Source: JBJXFE01 sp046153875 (GTDB lineage Bacteria; Planctomycetota; Phycisphaerae; Phycisphaerales; UBA1924). Taken from it: 64,000 nucleotides of DNA. The DNA lies in contig JBJXFE010000008.1 of NCBI GenBank assembly GCA_046153875.1, positions 41,713 to 105,712 of the forward strand, in the 5' to 3' direction. The position numbers and the translations under genes were made by a program. The notes beneath the pieces are model-generated. The model saw nothing but the letters and a program-made list of their open reading frames with translations. It had not been told where the DNA came from and did not search any database. This document shows, piece by piece, positions 37,361 through 45,715 of the stretch. Position 1 is the first letter of the stretch, and each line of letters starts with the position of its first letter.

Positions 37361-37442
37361 GTCGGTCCTCCCTGCCGTGGCCCTCGGCCCTCATGGCCGA
37401 GTCTCGCCGGTTCAATCCGGCCGGGCCCGAGCCTACCTGAAA

Positions 37443-37472
37443 CTGTCCTGATCTGTCCCGATCGATCCTGAA
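37443..37472. repeat. Three imperfect 10-bp tandem repeats upstream of gspD
   Basis: The 124-base gap between the gspM-like gene and gspD holds CTGTCCTGAT, CTGTCCCGAT and CGATCCTGAA in direct succession. A 10-bp period equals about one helical turn, so it could be a phased protein-binding site for separate control of the very long gspD. It lies 83-112 bases before the gspD start. No promoter was identified. Confidence 0.4.
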
Positions 37473-37484
37473 CTGGTTGCCCGT

Positions 37485-38471
37485 CTATGGTTCCGTCGGG
37501 CGGCGCTGGTCGAGCGTCTGCCCGTTGAACACTTCGTATTTCTTTCCGGCGATCTCGAAGACCGCCCGCTCGTCTGCCGCGGTCAACAGCACCGCGTCGG
37601 CGACGCGCCCGCCGGCGGTCAGCGCGACCTTCTCGTTGCTCTTCGTGTTGTGCAGCCACGCTTCGGTGACGGCCCCTACCTGCACGATCCCCGTGAGCTT
37701 CCAATCCAGGTACGGCGACGGAGGCGGGGGCTTCACGGGCGGCGGCTTGGGGTCCGCGGTCGCCACGCGAGTTTCCTCCGACGGCTGCTTGAAGACGTTG
37801 CGGGCCACAATGGGTTCGAGCATCACCTGGGCCTCGTCGCTCAGGGCTACCGGCGCGGGGGGGGCGAATCCCTCGGGCACCAGGTCGGGCATGATCATCG
37901 TGGCCACGCCGGCGCGCAGCTCGAACCGCTGCCGGTCCTTGTCCAGCGGCTTGATCGAGAAGCTCTCGACGCGGTGGGCCCAGGGTTGTTCCTTCAGTGC
38001 AGCCAGGGCTCGCAGCGTTTGGTCGAGAGTTCCCTCGCCGCTCACGTCCCCGCGGACGATCCAGAAGTCGGTTTGCTTGCTCAGGCCCGCCGTGAAAGGG
38101 CTCCTGGAACTGGATTTGTTGAGCCTCGCTCCGGCCGGGTTCTTCTCCGGCACGGGGCGCGAGGTTTGCACCTGGATTCCGCCAAGTCCGGCCGACGCCG
38201 CCACGGCATTCAGCCGGTCGCGCAGGGCCGCATCGACCTGCTCCTCGGTGGTCCCGAGCGTCGTGGCGACGATCGCAGCGAGGGCGGCCTCCTGGGCCCT
38301 GGCCTCTTCGACGGCGCCTTCGAGCGCGCGGATCGCGTCGCGGTCCTTGGTGAGGTCCGTGCGGAGCTTCGCGGCCGGAGCGAAGTAGAAGGCGTTCGCC
38401 GCCCAGCCTGTCGCGAGCAACAAGGCGACGGCCGAGGCGACCCCAACGATCCACGCGCGCGCAGGAGTCAT
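37485..38471 (-). CDS. PilO/GspM-like protein with C-terminal GspC/PilP-like domain
   Basis: This 328-residue inner-membrane assembly protein has one N-terminal membrane segment (AWIVGVASAVALLLATGWA), then a coiled coil (about 38-65, LRTDLTKDRDAIRALEGAVE) and a ferredoxin-like region as in PilO/GspM. After a Pro-rich linker (PKPPPVKPPPPSP, near 245) comes a compact beta domain. It has LDWKLTGIVQ, TEAWLHN, VALTAGGRV and AVFEIAGKKYEVFNG, the pattern of the GspC homology region or PilP, which binds the secretin N0 domain. This looks like a GspM-GspC fusion. The ATG overlaps the stop of the upstream gspL-like gene. A separate gspC is not present in the window. Confidence 0.75.
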   Translation of the reverse strand: MTPARAWIVGVASAVALLLATGWAANAFYFAPAAKLRTDLTKDRDAIRALEGAVEEARAQEAALAAIVATTLGTTEEQVDAALRDRLNAVAASAGLGGIQVQTSRPVPEKNPAGARLNKSSSRSPFTAGLSKQTDFWIVRGDVSGEGTLDQTLRALAALKEQPWAHRVESFSIKPLDKDRQRFELRAGVATMIMPDLVPEGFAPPAPVALSDEAQVMLEPIVARNVFKQPSEETRVATADPKPPPVKPPPPSPYLDWKLTGIVQVGAVTEAWLHNTKSNEKVALTAGGRVADAVLLTAADERAVFEIAGKKYEVFNGQTLDQRRPTEP

Positions 38472-40099
38472 GGCGCGCTCCCCGACGCCGCGCCGCTGGC
38501 GGGCTTGCTCACATCGGCCGGGTTCGCCAGGTGCGTGGAGAGGGTGTAGTCAAACCGATCGGGCGTGTCCGGCCCGCGGCTATCGAGCGTGTAGAGCTTC
38601 GATTCAACGAGGTCCGCCCTCAATCCGTTGGCGACCGACCGTGCCGAAGCGCGCCCCGCGATCCCGAAGACGGCCTGGCGGTCCACGCCCCATGCGCCGC
38701 CGACATACCGGGGGTTCTTGGCGTCCCTCGGCGTGAAGGCTACGCCCGCGTCGAGCCGCCCCGTCAGTGAATCGAGCTGCGCCGTCCGTGGATCGGGCAT
38801 CGTGTCGCTCAGCCAGCGCGCGTGGGCCAGCCAGTCCACGTCGGAGTCCACCCACTGACGCATATGTTGGAGCCGCGCGTCGCCCAGCAGGAAGTCCGCG
38901 TACTTCTCGTCGAGGTTCTTGAGTTTCGTGGACGCGATCCGCTCGCTGGAGCGCAACTCCGCCAAGTCGTTGACCGCGAAGTAGACGCCGGTTCCCGCGC
39001 CCGCGATCGCCAGCATCGCCGCCAGCAGCACGCGCTGACGCCGGGCCGCGCCGACGTCGGGCGGCTTGCGCGGGTGAGCGAAGTCCAGCGTCGCCGGGGC
39101 CAGCAGCCCCACGCCCAGGAGCCCGACCAGCGGGGCCGCCACGAGCCGGTCCGGCTCGGTCATGGACTGGGGCAGCTCGAACTTCCGCGGCAGGCCCACG
39201 CACTCGGCCGGCAGCTCCAGGGCCGCGCCGCACGCGACGGCCAGGTCGCGGGCCATGTCCCCCTCGCCCAGCACCGCGACCGCGTCCACCGCGGCCGAGT
39301 CGTGCCCGACGCGGTAGCTCATCCACGTCCGCTTGGCCTCGACCGCGACGCGATGGGCCAGCGACTCTTCGCCGGTGCCGCTCGTGCCGCCGGTCGAGAA
39401 TCCGAAGTCCGCCGAGCGGGCGAAGACCAGGCGACCGCGCTCCAGCACGACGAACTCGATAGACGCCGACCCCGCCGCCACGCCCACGATCGACCCTTCG
39501 CGGACGCGTGACGCCCCCGCCAGTATGGCCGCCGCCCCGGCGGCCCGCAGGCCCACGCGATCGACCTTCATTCCCGCCGCCGAGGCCGCCGAACGCAGGA
39601 ACGCCATGCGCTCACCGGGCAGCGCCCCCGCGAGGACGTCCACCATGCCCGTCGCGCTCGCGGCGTCCGTGATCGGCGCCCGACCTCCCGGGCCCATCGC
39701 CGCCGGTTCGAGGGGGATGATGTCCGTGACGCCGGGGTCGATCACGGCGTAGTCGATCGCGGTGCCCTCGATCGCGAAGCTGATCTGGCGGGTCATCTGG
39801 AGGCGGACGATCGAGGCCAGGTCGGTCTCGGCCGCCCCGCGCGGCAGCTTGAGCCGCTTGAGCACGACCTCGCCGCGCGGCACCGCGAACAGCAGGCGCG
39901 AACCGGTGACTCCGGCGTTCTGAAGGGTGGTCCGCAGCCACGCGCCGACGGCGGTGGCGTCGCGGATGTCCAGACCGGCGGGGGCCTGGGCCGTGACCCA
40001 CGCCTTGACGTGGACGCCCGAGCTCCCCACGACCGCGGAGAGCGCGCACAGGCGGTCCCCGTCCAGGCACGCCGCCACCACGGTCCGCGGAACCTTCAT
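38468..40099 (-). CDS. gspL: GspL-like protein (PilM-like actin fold plus PilN-like part)
   Basis: This 543-residue inner-membrane assembly protein has a cytoplasmic actin-like domain (about 1-330), with VPRGEVVLKRLKLP as in PilM/GspL and a LDFAHPRKPP segment near the end. A single membrane helix (VLLAAMLAIAGAGTGVYFAV) lies near residue 360. A periplasmic coiled coil and PilN/GspL-like domain follow. GspL couples the secretion ATPase to the pseudopilus. The ATG at 40099 is preferred over a GTG at 40120: it overlaps the gspK stop as ATGA and has GGAGG six bases upstream. Confidence 0.8.
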   Translation of the reverse strand: MKVPRTVVAACLDGDRLCALSAVVGSSGVHVKAWVTAQAPAGLDIRDATAVGAWLRTTLQNAGVTGSRLLFAVPRGEVVLKRLKLPRGAAETDLASIVRLQMTRQISFAIEGTAIDYAVIDPGVTDIIPLEPAAMGPGGRAPITDAASATGMVDVLAGALPGERMAFLRSAASAAGMKVDRVGLRAAGAAAILAGASRVREGSIVGVAAGSASIEFVVLERGRLVFARSADFGFSTGGTSGTGEESLAHRVAVEAKRTWMSYRVGHDSAAVDAVAVLGEGDMARDLAVACGAALELPAECVGLPRKFELPQSMTEPDRLVAAPLVGLLGVGLLAPATLDFAHPRKPPDVGAARRQRVLLAAMLAIAGAGTGVYFAVNDLAELRSSERIASTKLKNLDEKYADFLLGDARLQHMRQWVDSDVDWLAHARWLSDTMPDPRTAQLDSLTGRLDAGVAFTPRDAKNPRYVGGAWGVDRQAVFGIAGRASARSVANGLRADLVESKLYTLDSRGPDTPDRFDYTLSTHLANPADVSKPASGAASGSAP

Positions 40100-41673
40100 G
40101 ACCCGCCTCCGGCGGTCCAACGTCCTCGACGCCGGTCGGTCGGCGTCGGGCGCGCGCTGCCGCCTTCGGCGGAAGACGCGCTTTCAGACTCTCTATCGGC
40201 CCGATCCCCGCCCGGGGGCCCATCGTTCGGGCCGCGGTTGTCCCGCGCCTCGTTCCGGGGTCCGCCGGAAGGTCCGGCGGGCCGTCGGGGGCTCGTCCCC
40301 CGGCGTTCGGACGGCTCGGGCGTTGGCGGCGGAACGGGCTCGGCTTCAGCTGCCGGTCCGGGCTCAAGAGCGTCCTCGTCCACCGCCTCCCCGGCCAAGC
40401 GGCGGTCCATCGCCCGGGCCGTGTCGAGCAGTGTCACCTCGCGCAGGTATGCGACCCGGGGGCGTTCCGAGGACACGTCCAGCACGGCGTCCAGGACGAT
40501 CCGGTCACGCAGCGGTTCGCTCTCATCGGCGTCGGGGAGGCGTCGGCCGGCCTCCACCCGCACCCGCCAGACCAGCGATCGCGTGGTGACGTGATCCACG
40601 GCCTGCTGGAACCGCTCGGGGGGGATGATCCCTTGCGCGGTGATCCAGGCGGGGTCGAGGAGGACCGCCGCGTCCAGCCGCTCGCGTGCGGCCACGATGT
40701 CCGCGGCCGCGGCGGTGTCGATCCCGGGGATGCACGCCAGCACGTCCGGTGGTGCGACATTCACGTCGATGCGCCCCAGGACGTAGGGGTCGGGGCAGGT
40801 CGTGAGCGCGTCGAGGATCTGGGCCCAGTTCTCGGGAGGCGCATTCAGCTCGCGCAGCTTGGCCACAACGTCAGCGTCCTTCTTGAAAGTCGCCCCGGCC
40901 TTCATCATCGCCTCGACCGACCCGGCCGCGCCCTCGCCGAACCGCTCCGTCAGCGCTTCTTTCAGCTCGTCGGACCACGGGGTGTTGAGGTTGACGCGGA
41001 GCTTGCCGCGTTGCTCGGCCCCGCCCTCGCCCACGCCGCTCTGGATGCTCGGGTCGGCGCTGAACGCGGTGAGCACCTCGATCAGCGCACCGGGTGCGTC
41101 GCCGTCCCGCGCCCCGAGGGGTCGATCGTCGGCCGTCTCCGGCCGGACCGACCGGGCCTCCGCGTCGTCCCCGCCGGCGCCGCCGTAGAGCAGGTCCGTG
41201 GTCATGCCCGGCAGCCGCATGAGGTCCTCGACGCTGTCGAACGGGCGCGTCGCGCGCTCCGCGACGATGCGCTTCGCGAGGTCCGGGCCGACGAGCGGGA
41301 GTTTTCCGAGCATGTCTTCGGTCACGGTGTTGACGTCAAGCTTGCCGCACTCGCTGACGCCGTTGCCGTCAGGTGCGCCCAGCGGCACCAACCGCACGAC
41401 ACCCGTGAGGCCGAGGTCGTCGGTGAACAACGTCCACTCGCTGGTCAGCTCGGGGGTCGCGCCCGTCAAGAGGTCGTCGCGCTGCGCGGCCAGCTCCGCC
41501 AGCGCCGCCTGGACGCCCGACCACGCCGAGGCCCGCGCCTGCGTGCGCGACAACGCCACGCGCGACGACGCCACCCGTGCGTCCGCGGCGTACATCGCCG
41601 TGGTCCCCGCGAGGGCCGCGATCACGAGGACCACGAGGACGGACAGCAGGATCAATCCGCGTTGGCGGCTCAC
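40096..41673 (-). CDS. gspK: Minor pseudopilin GspK
   Basis: This is a 525-residue tip pseudopilin. The short leader MSRQRG precedes LILLSVLVVLVIAALAG, a prepilin-type helix without the usual Glu5, as expected for GspK. Two helix-hairpin-helix-like regions follow: KLDVNTVTEDMLGKLPLVG with RLPGMTTDLLYGG, and RIDVNVAPPDVLACIPGID. The last 90 residues are a Pro/Arg/Glu-rich low-complexity tail not typical of the family (about 320 residues normally). The GTG start overlaps gspJ, and the stop overlaps gspL. It is expected to cap the pseudopilus with GspI and GspJ. Confidence 0.85.
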   Translation of the reverse strand: MSRQRGLILLSVLVVLVIAALAGTTAMYAADARVASSRVALSRTQARASAWSGVQAALAELAAQRDDLLTGATPELTSEWTLFTDDLGLTGVVRLVPLGAPDGNGVSECGKLDVNTVTEDMLGKLPLVGPDLAKRIVAERATRPFDSVEDLMRLPGMTTDLLYGGAGGDDAEARSVRPETADDRPLGARDGDAPGALIEVLTAFSADPSIQSGVGEGGAEQRGKLRVNLNTPWSDELKEALTERFGEGAAGSVEAMMKAGATFKKDADVVAKLRELNAPPENWAQILDALTTCPDPYVLGRIDVNVAPPDVLACIPGIDTAAAADIVAARERLDAAVLLDPAWITAQGIIPPERFQQAVDHVTTRSLVWRVRVEAGRRLPDADESEPLRDRIVLDAVLDVSSERPRVAYLREVTLLDTARAMDRRLAGEAVDEDALEPGPAAEAEPVPPPTPEPSERRGTSPRRPAGPSGGPRNEARDNRGPNDGPPGGDRADRESESASSAEGGSARPTPTDRRRGRWTAGGGS

Positions 41674-42401
41674 GACCCGCTCCCTCTCTCGCGCCAGGCG
41701 GACGTCGGACCGTCCGGGATCACCATCACGCGGACCCGGTCGGGCTCGCGCTCCGGCGTCGGCGGCGGGTCGAGGTCTTCGCCCCTATCGGCTTCGGCGC
41801 GAGCACCCGCGTCATCGGGACGGTCCGCCGCTGCGGACGGATCCGACTCGCTGGCGGTCTCGGGTCGTTCGAGGGGCGGGCCGAACCAGACAGCGACCTC
41901 GACGGCCGCGGGAAGCCGCCCGGCCGACGCGCTGTCGAACGACGACGCCCATGATCGCTCGTCGAAGTAGCGGAATCGCAGCCGCTGCACGCCCTCGGTG
42001 ATGGTCTCGAATGAGCCGCCCGGCGTCGGCCCGTGCCACCGCCGCGCCCGCACCGTTCCCGCGAAGCGGTCCCACGCGATCTCCGAACCGTGCACGTCGC
42101 CGAGTGGCGCGCCGCGGTCGCCCGCCTCCAGCGGCACGGTCACGCCGCGCGACACGACGCGGATGGACGCCGTGTCGCCCTCGATTCCGGGTTTCCCCGC
42201 CAGTCCCGCGAGCGAGCCGAGCCAGTCGTCCTCGAGGCGTTCGATCACCAGCCCCGCGGCGTCGGCGTGGGCCGCGGACTCGCTCATCCGGTCACGCTCG
42301 CCGAGCAGGTTCCACAGGAAGCCGTACACCGCGCCCGAGAGCACCAGCACCAGCGTGAGCGCCAGCAGGACTTCGAGCAGCGTGAAGGCGCGGCGGTTCA
42401 T
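41670..42401 (-). CDS. gspJ: Minor pseudopilin GspJ-like
   Basis: This 243-residue pseudopilin has an N-terminus MNRRAFTLLEVLLALTLVLV with the prepilin peptidase site (cleavage before FTLLE here has Ala instead of Gly at -1). The globular part contains LRFRYFDERSWASSFDS, similar to the GspJ segment where the protein reports WDS-like residues. An acidic low-complexity insert (about 175-215) precedes a last strand RVRVMVIPDG. It overlaps gspK by four bases and gspI by four bases. The subtype (J rather than H or I) is assigned from gene order and the RxRF(Y)xD region. Confidence 0.75.
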   Translation of the reverse strand: MNRRAFTLLEVLLALTLVLVLSGAVYGFLWNLLGERDRMSESAAHADAAGLVIERLEDDWLGSLAGLAGKPGIEGDTASIRVVSRGVTVPLEAGDRGAPLGDVHGSEIAWDRFAGTVRARRWHGPTPGGSFETITEGVQRLRFRYFDERSWASSFDSASAGRLPAAVEVAVWFGPPLERPETASESDPSAAADRPDDAGARAEADRGEDLDPPPTPEREPDRVRVMVIPDGPTSAWRERGSGS

Positions 42402-43048
42402 CGCTCGGGCTCCGGGTTCGGACGGCGCGCCGGGGGTCGGGGGCCGCCGCGCCCCGGGCGATCCGTCCCCTCGGACCGCTCGGCGCCGCGCCGGGCCGCC
42501 TCGCCGAGCGCGTCTTCCTCGCCCGCGCGGTCCTCGGCGTCGGCGGTAATCCGTACGAGCTGGCGGAGCGTGTACGACGCGACCGCCCGGTCGGAGTCGG
42601 GCGACGCCCGCTTGAACGCCCGCACCGTCACGTGCGTCAGACCCTCGAACGGTGAGCGGTCGGTCTCGATCTGCAGCTCCCAGAGCGAGGGTGTCGGCGG
42701 GGCATCGGAGAATCCGCCTCCCCCGCCTTCCGGCCCGCTGGCGTCATCGCCCTCGCGGGTCGTCGGGTCTTCTTCCCATCGCGGCACCGGGCCGGCCAGC
42801 GTCCGCGCGTTGGCGATGCCGGCTTCGAGCTTCGCGATTGCGGAGCGGGCCAGGTCCGCGGCCCGGGTTTCGTCGCGCGCACGCGCCAGGGCCGACGCGC
42901 TGTCACCCACCAGCCCGAGGATCGCGATCGAGAACGCCACGAAGATCGAGACCGCGAGCACGGCCTCGAGCAGCAGAGCGCCGCGCCGGCGCGCGCGCAC
43001 GACCGCGCTCCATTCGCGCCGCCGTGCACGTCGCGTCGCTCGCGTCAC
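42398..43048 (-). CDS. gspI: Minor pseudopilin GspI-like
   Basis: This 216-residue predicted pseudopilin has an unusually long, arginine-rich leader (about 23 residues, ending RARRRG). The helix GALLLEAVLAVSIFVAFSIA carries Glu at mature position 5. The following coiled helix (AADLARSAIAKLEAG) is typical of GspI, and the short beta part is THVTVRAFKRAS. A C-terminal tail of some 45 Arg/Glu/Gly/Pro residues extends beyond the normal family length of about 125. The GTG start lies one base after the gspH stop. Subtype assigned by order and helix pattern. Confidence 0.7.
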   Translation of the reverse strand: MTRATRRARRREWSAVVRARRRGALLLEAVLAVSIFVAFSIAILGLVGDSASALARARDETRAADLARSAIAKLEAGIANARTLAGPVPRWEEDPTTREGDDASGPEGGGGGFSDAPPTPSLWELQIETDRSPFEGLTHVTVRAFKRASPDSDRAVASYTLRQLVRITADAEDRAGEEDALGEAARRGAERSEGTDRPGRGGPRPPARRPNPEPER

Positions 43049-43049
43049 G

Positions 43050-43748
43050 TCAGCCTCCCGTGCGTCCTCCCGCGTCGGTCTCCGGGCGCTCCGGCGGCGG
43101 TTCGCCCGGTTCGGGCACTTCGCCGGTGATCTCGATCCGCTCGGCGTGTGCGAGGCCTGTCCATCGGCTGGCCGTGATGCGGGCGACGCGTGAACCCGGC
43201 CCGATCACGTAGCGCGGCCCGCTCACCCAGCATGTCCCGTCGGGGAGCATGACCGCCAGCCGCAGGCCCTCGGGCGTGGCCGACGGACGCGCCGGCGATG
43301 CGGGCGTAGTCGGGGCGACAGCGGCCCCCTCAACGCGCGGCGTTGAAACCAACATGGCCGCCGGCTCCGGCGGACGATCCGACACGGTGACGCGCTCGGG
43401 CAGTTCCGCGATGACGCGCGGGCGGCGTGGCGCGCCGTTGGTTCGTGCCGCCCCGCCCGTTTCTCCGCCGGCCGCGTTGCTCGCCCTATCGTCGGCCGCG
43501 GGATCAAACGGCTCGATCTCCAGGCGTGTTCCGTGTCTGCCGGCCCGCGCGACGAGGGCCAGTGGTCCACCAGCCCGCTGCGCTTCCGCGCGGGCGAGGG
43601 CGAACGCCGTCCGGGTCCGGCGGATCGCCGCGTCGAGCCGCGCTTCGTCGGAGGCGCCTCCCAGCTCGACCGCCGCCACCGCCCCGAGCGCCACCATCAC
43701 GCCCAGGACGATCAGCAGTTCGATCAGGCTGAAGCCGCGTCGGTTCAT
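43050..43748 (-). CDS. gspH: Minor pseudopilin GspH-like
   Basis: This 232-residue pseudopilin begins MNRRGFSLIELLIVLGVMVA, a canonical prepilin leader and helix with Glu5. The region LDAAIRRTRTAFALARAEAQ matches the GspH/FimT helix that follows the membrane part. The C-terminal half has short beta strands (LRLAVMLPDGTCWVSGPRYV) and a Pro-rich low-complexity middle. It sits directly between gspG and gspI, the standard place of gspH. The ATG is clear at 43746-43748. Confidence 0.78.
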   Translation of the reverse strand: MNRRGFSLIELLIVLGVMVALGAVAAVELGGASDEARLDAAIRRTRTAFALARAEAQRAGGPLALVARAGRHGTRLEIEPFDPAADDRASNAAGGETGGAARTNGAPRRPRVIAELPERVTVSDRPPEPAAMLVSTPRVEGAAVAPTTPASPARPSATPEGLRLAVMLPDGTCWVSGPRYVIGPGSRVARITASRWTGLAHAERIEITGEVPEPGEPPPERPETDAGGRTGG

Positions 43749-43835
43749 CGCACAACCCGGAATTGAGACGCCCGCGCCCCTTCACGCACGACGACGGGGC
43801 GTCAGTCACGATCTGGCCGCACGTTCACGGGACGC

Positions 43836-44351
43836 TCACGGTCCGCCCTTCGCGGGCGGGGGCATCTCACCGCTCATGCCCGAGCCGCTCTCGCCCTCGC
43901 CGCCGGTCCACGACGTGAGGTCGTCGTCGGTCCCCTCTTCCTTGTCCTTCCCGTTGGACCAGAGGTCGTACTCGGACTCGTCGCCGTGCTCGCTGGCGGG
44001 CCGGTAGCCCCACGTCTGTCCCCACGCGTCGGTGGCGACAGCCTTGTCCATGTACTTCTTCCACTTGTCCTGCGGGGCCTCGGGGTCGAGGGTCTCCTTG
44101 CTCCACAGGACGGCGATCCCTTCCTGCTCGGTCGGGAAGCGCTCGAAGTCGTTCTTGAACCACTTGAGCGCCTCCTGGATGTTGCGCATCTGGGAGATCG
44201 CGATCCCCTCCTTCGCCTCGTCGCGGCGGGCGAAGAGGCTGACGCCCACGATCGCCCCGAGAAGGACGATGATCGTGATCACGATCATGATCTCGATGAG
44301 CGTGAAACCGCCCCGGGCCGGCCCGGCGGTTCGACTCTTGACCATCCTCAT
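43836..44351 (-). CDS. gspG: Major pseudopilin GspG
   Basis: This is the main subunit of the secretion pseudopilus, 171 residues. The leader ends at Gly before FTLIEIMIVITIIVLLGAIV. It contains the GspG hallmark RFPTEQEGIAVLW, then DAWGQTWGYRP, and the calcium-site segment YDLWSNGKDKEEGTDDD, normally YDLYSxGxDGxxGTxDD. A Gly/Ser/Pro tail of about 20 residues follows. AAGGAG lies eight bases before the ATG at 44351. The gene is 158 bases downstream of gspF; that gap holds GCTAGC-ACAC-GCTAGC (44429-44444), a short symmetrical element. Confidence 0.93.
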   Translation of the reverse strand: MRMVKSRTAGPARGGFTLIEIMIVITIIVLLGAIVGVSLFARRDEAKEGIAISQMRNIQEALKWFKNDFERFPTEQEGIAVLWSKETLDPEAPQDKWKKYMDKAVATDAWGQTWGYRPASEHGDESEYDLWSNGKDKEEGTDDDLTSWTGGEGESGSGMSGEMPPPAKGGP

Positions 44352-44509
44352 GGCTGGGACTCCTTTCTCCGTCGGACGCCGCGGGCTTGTTGATCGCGGC
44401 GTCGGCGTGTCGCTCCATCGGCGGCGGCGCTAGCACACGCTAGCAACACCCCGCGCGCGCGACAAGGCTTGGACCCCGGCGATTCCCTACCCCACAAACG
44501 CCGCACGGT

Positions 44510-45706
44510 TCATGTGTCGGCGCGCATCTGCGTCATCGGCAGGATCAGGGCCAACGCGACACACACGACGATGCCGGCGATGAGCAGGAGCAGCAGCGGC
44601 TCGATGAGCCGCACTACACCCGTCAGGAGCCGGTCCACGCGCCGCTCGATCGTCTCGGCGATCGTGAGGAGCACCTCGTCGAGGTTGTTGGCCGACTCGC
44701 CCACGCTGATCATCTCGATCACGTCCTCGGGCAGGAGCCGGCTCTCGGCCAGCGGGGCCGCGATCGGCTGCCCCCCACGGACCGCCTCGGTCGCCTTGTC
44801 GATCGCTTCTTCCATCAGCACGTTCCCGGCCGCGTCGCGGGCGATCTGCATCGCGGCGAGGACCGGGATGCCGTTGGCGAGCATCGTGCCGAGCATCCGG
44901 CAGAAGCGTGCCGCCGCGAGCGCCCGGATCAGCGGGCCGGTGACCGGGGCCCAGGTCTTCATTTCGGCCAGCTTCCGCGCGACATCGGCGCGGCGGGAGA
45001 GGCGGCGAACGGCGACGATCGCGAGCACGACGGCGGCGAGCGTGAACAGTCCGTACCCCGAGACCGCGTCGCTCATCGCGAAGACCACCCTCGTGATGAT
45101 GGGCAGGCGGTCCTCCATCCGGGTGAAGAGCGGGCGGAACATCGGGATGAATATGCCGAACATCGCCCCGAGGATCAGCACGCCGAAGACCACCAGCACC
45201 ATCGGGTAGATCAGGTTGCCGATGATCTTGCCGCGCAGCTCGGCCTGGGCGGTAACGAACTGTCCGAGCCGCTGGAAGACGTTCTCGAGGAAGCCGCCTT
45301 TCTCGCCGGCGCGGACCATGGCCGCGTGGACGCGCGGGAAGACCTCGGGCCGACCGGTCATGGCCTCGGCGAGTTCCGTGCCGTCCGCGACGGCGTCGCC
45401 CAGTTCCCTGTAGACCGCGGCCAGGCGCGGGCGGGCCTTGAGGTTGCCCAGGAGCCGCAGCCCGCGCATCAGCGGCACGCCCGCCCGGAGCAGGTCCCCG
45501 AGTTGCTGGTAGCTCTCGGCCAGGTGGCGGAGCGGAACGCGCTTGCGGCGGAGCACCGTCCGGCGCTCTTTCTGCTCCGCGATGGACACGGGGACGAGCT
45601 GGCGCGATTCCAGCTCGCCGAGCACGGACTGCTCGTTCGCGCCGGTCAGCACGCCGGCGACGCGTCGCCCGGCGGAGGTGAGCGCTGTGTACTCGAAGGC
45701 GGGCAT
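44510..45706 (-). CDS. gspF: Type II secretion inner-membrane protein GspF
   Basis: This 398-residue polytopic platform protein of the GspF/PilC family begins MPAFEYTALTSAGRRVAGVL. It has two copies of the cytoplasmic GspF domain (about 65-190, QLGDLLRAGVPLMRGLRLLG; about 268-390, RMLGTMLANGIPVLAAMQIA). Three membrane segments are visible: 170-190, about 220-240 and 372-392 (LLLLLIAGIVVCVALALIL). The SVGESANNLDEVL motif is typical. It is the first gsp gene of the cluster, 10 bases after the glutathione peroxidase gene. The partner ATPase gspE is not adjacent. Confidence 0.94.
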   Translation of the reverse strand: MPAFEYTALTSAGRRVAGVLTGANEQSVLGELESRQLVPVSIAEQKERRTVLRRKRVPLRHLAESYQQLGDLLRAGVPLMRGLRLLGNLKARPRLAAVYRELGDAVADGTELAEAMTGRPEVFPRVHAAMVRAGEKGGFLENVFQRLGQFVTAQAELRGKIIGNLIYPMVLVVFGVLILGAMFGIFIPMFRPLFTRMEDRLPIITRVVFAMSDAVSGYGLFTLAAVVLAIVAVRRLSRRADVARKLAEMKTWAPVTGPLIRALAAARFCRMLGTMLANGIPVLAAMQIARDAAGNVLMEEAIDKATEAVRGGQPIAAPLAESRLLPEDVIEMISVGESANNLDEVLLTIAETIERRVDRLLTGVVRLIEPLLLLLIAGIVVCVALALILPMTQMRADT

Positions 45707-45715
45707 GGTCCCGGC

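Noticed and set aside
33254..37471. 1,405-codon open frame opposite the giant secretin, plus strand
   Set aside because: It is the shadow of the secretin gene: GC-rich codon use keeps an antisense frame open. Its product is Arg/Gly/Asp/His-rich with no motif.
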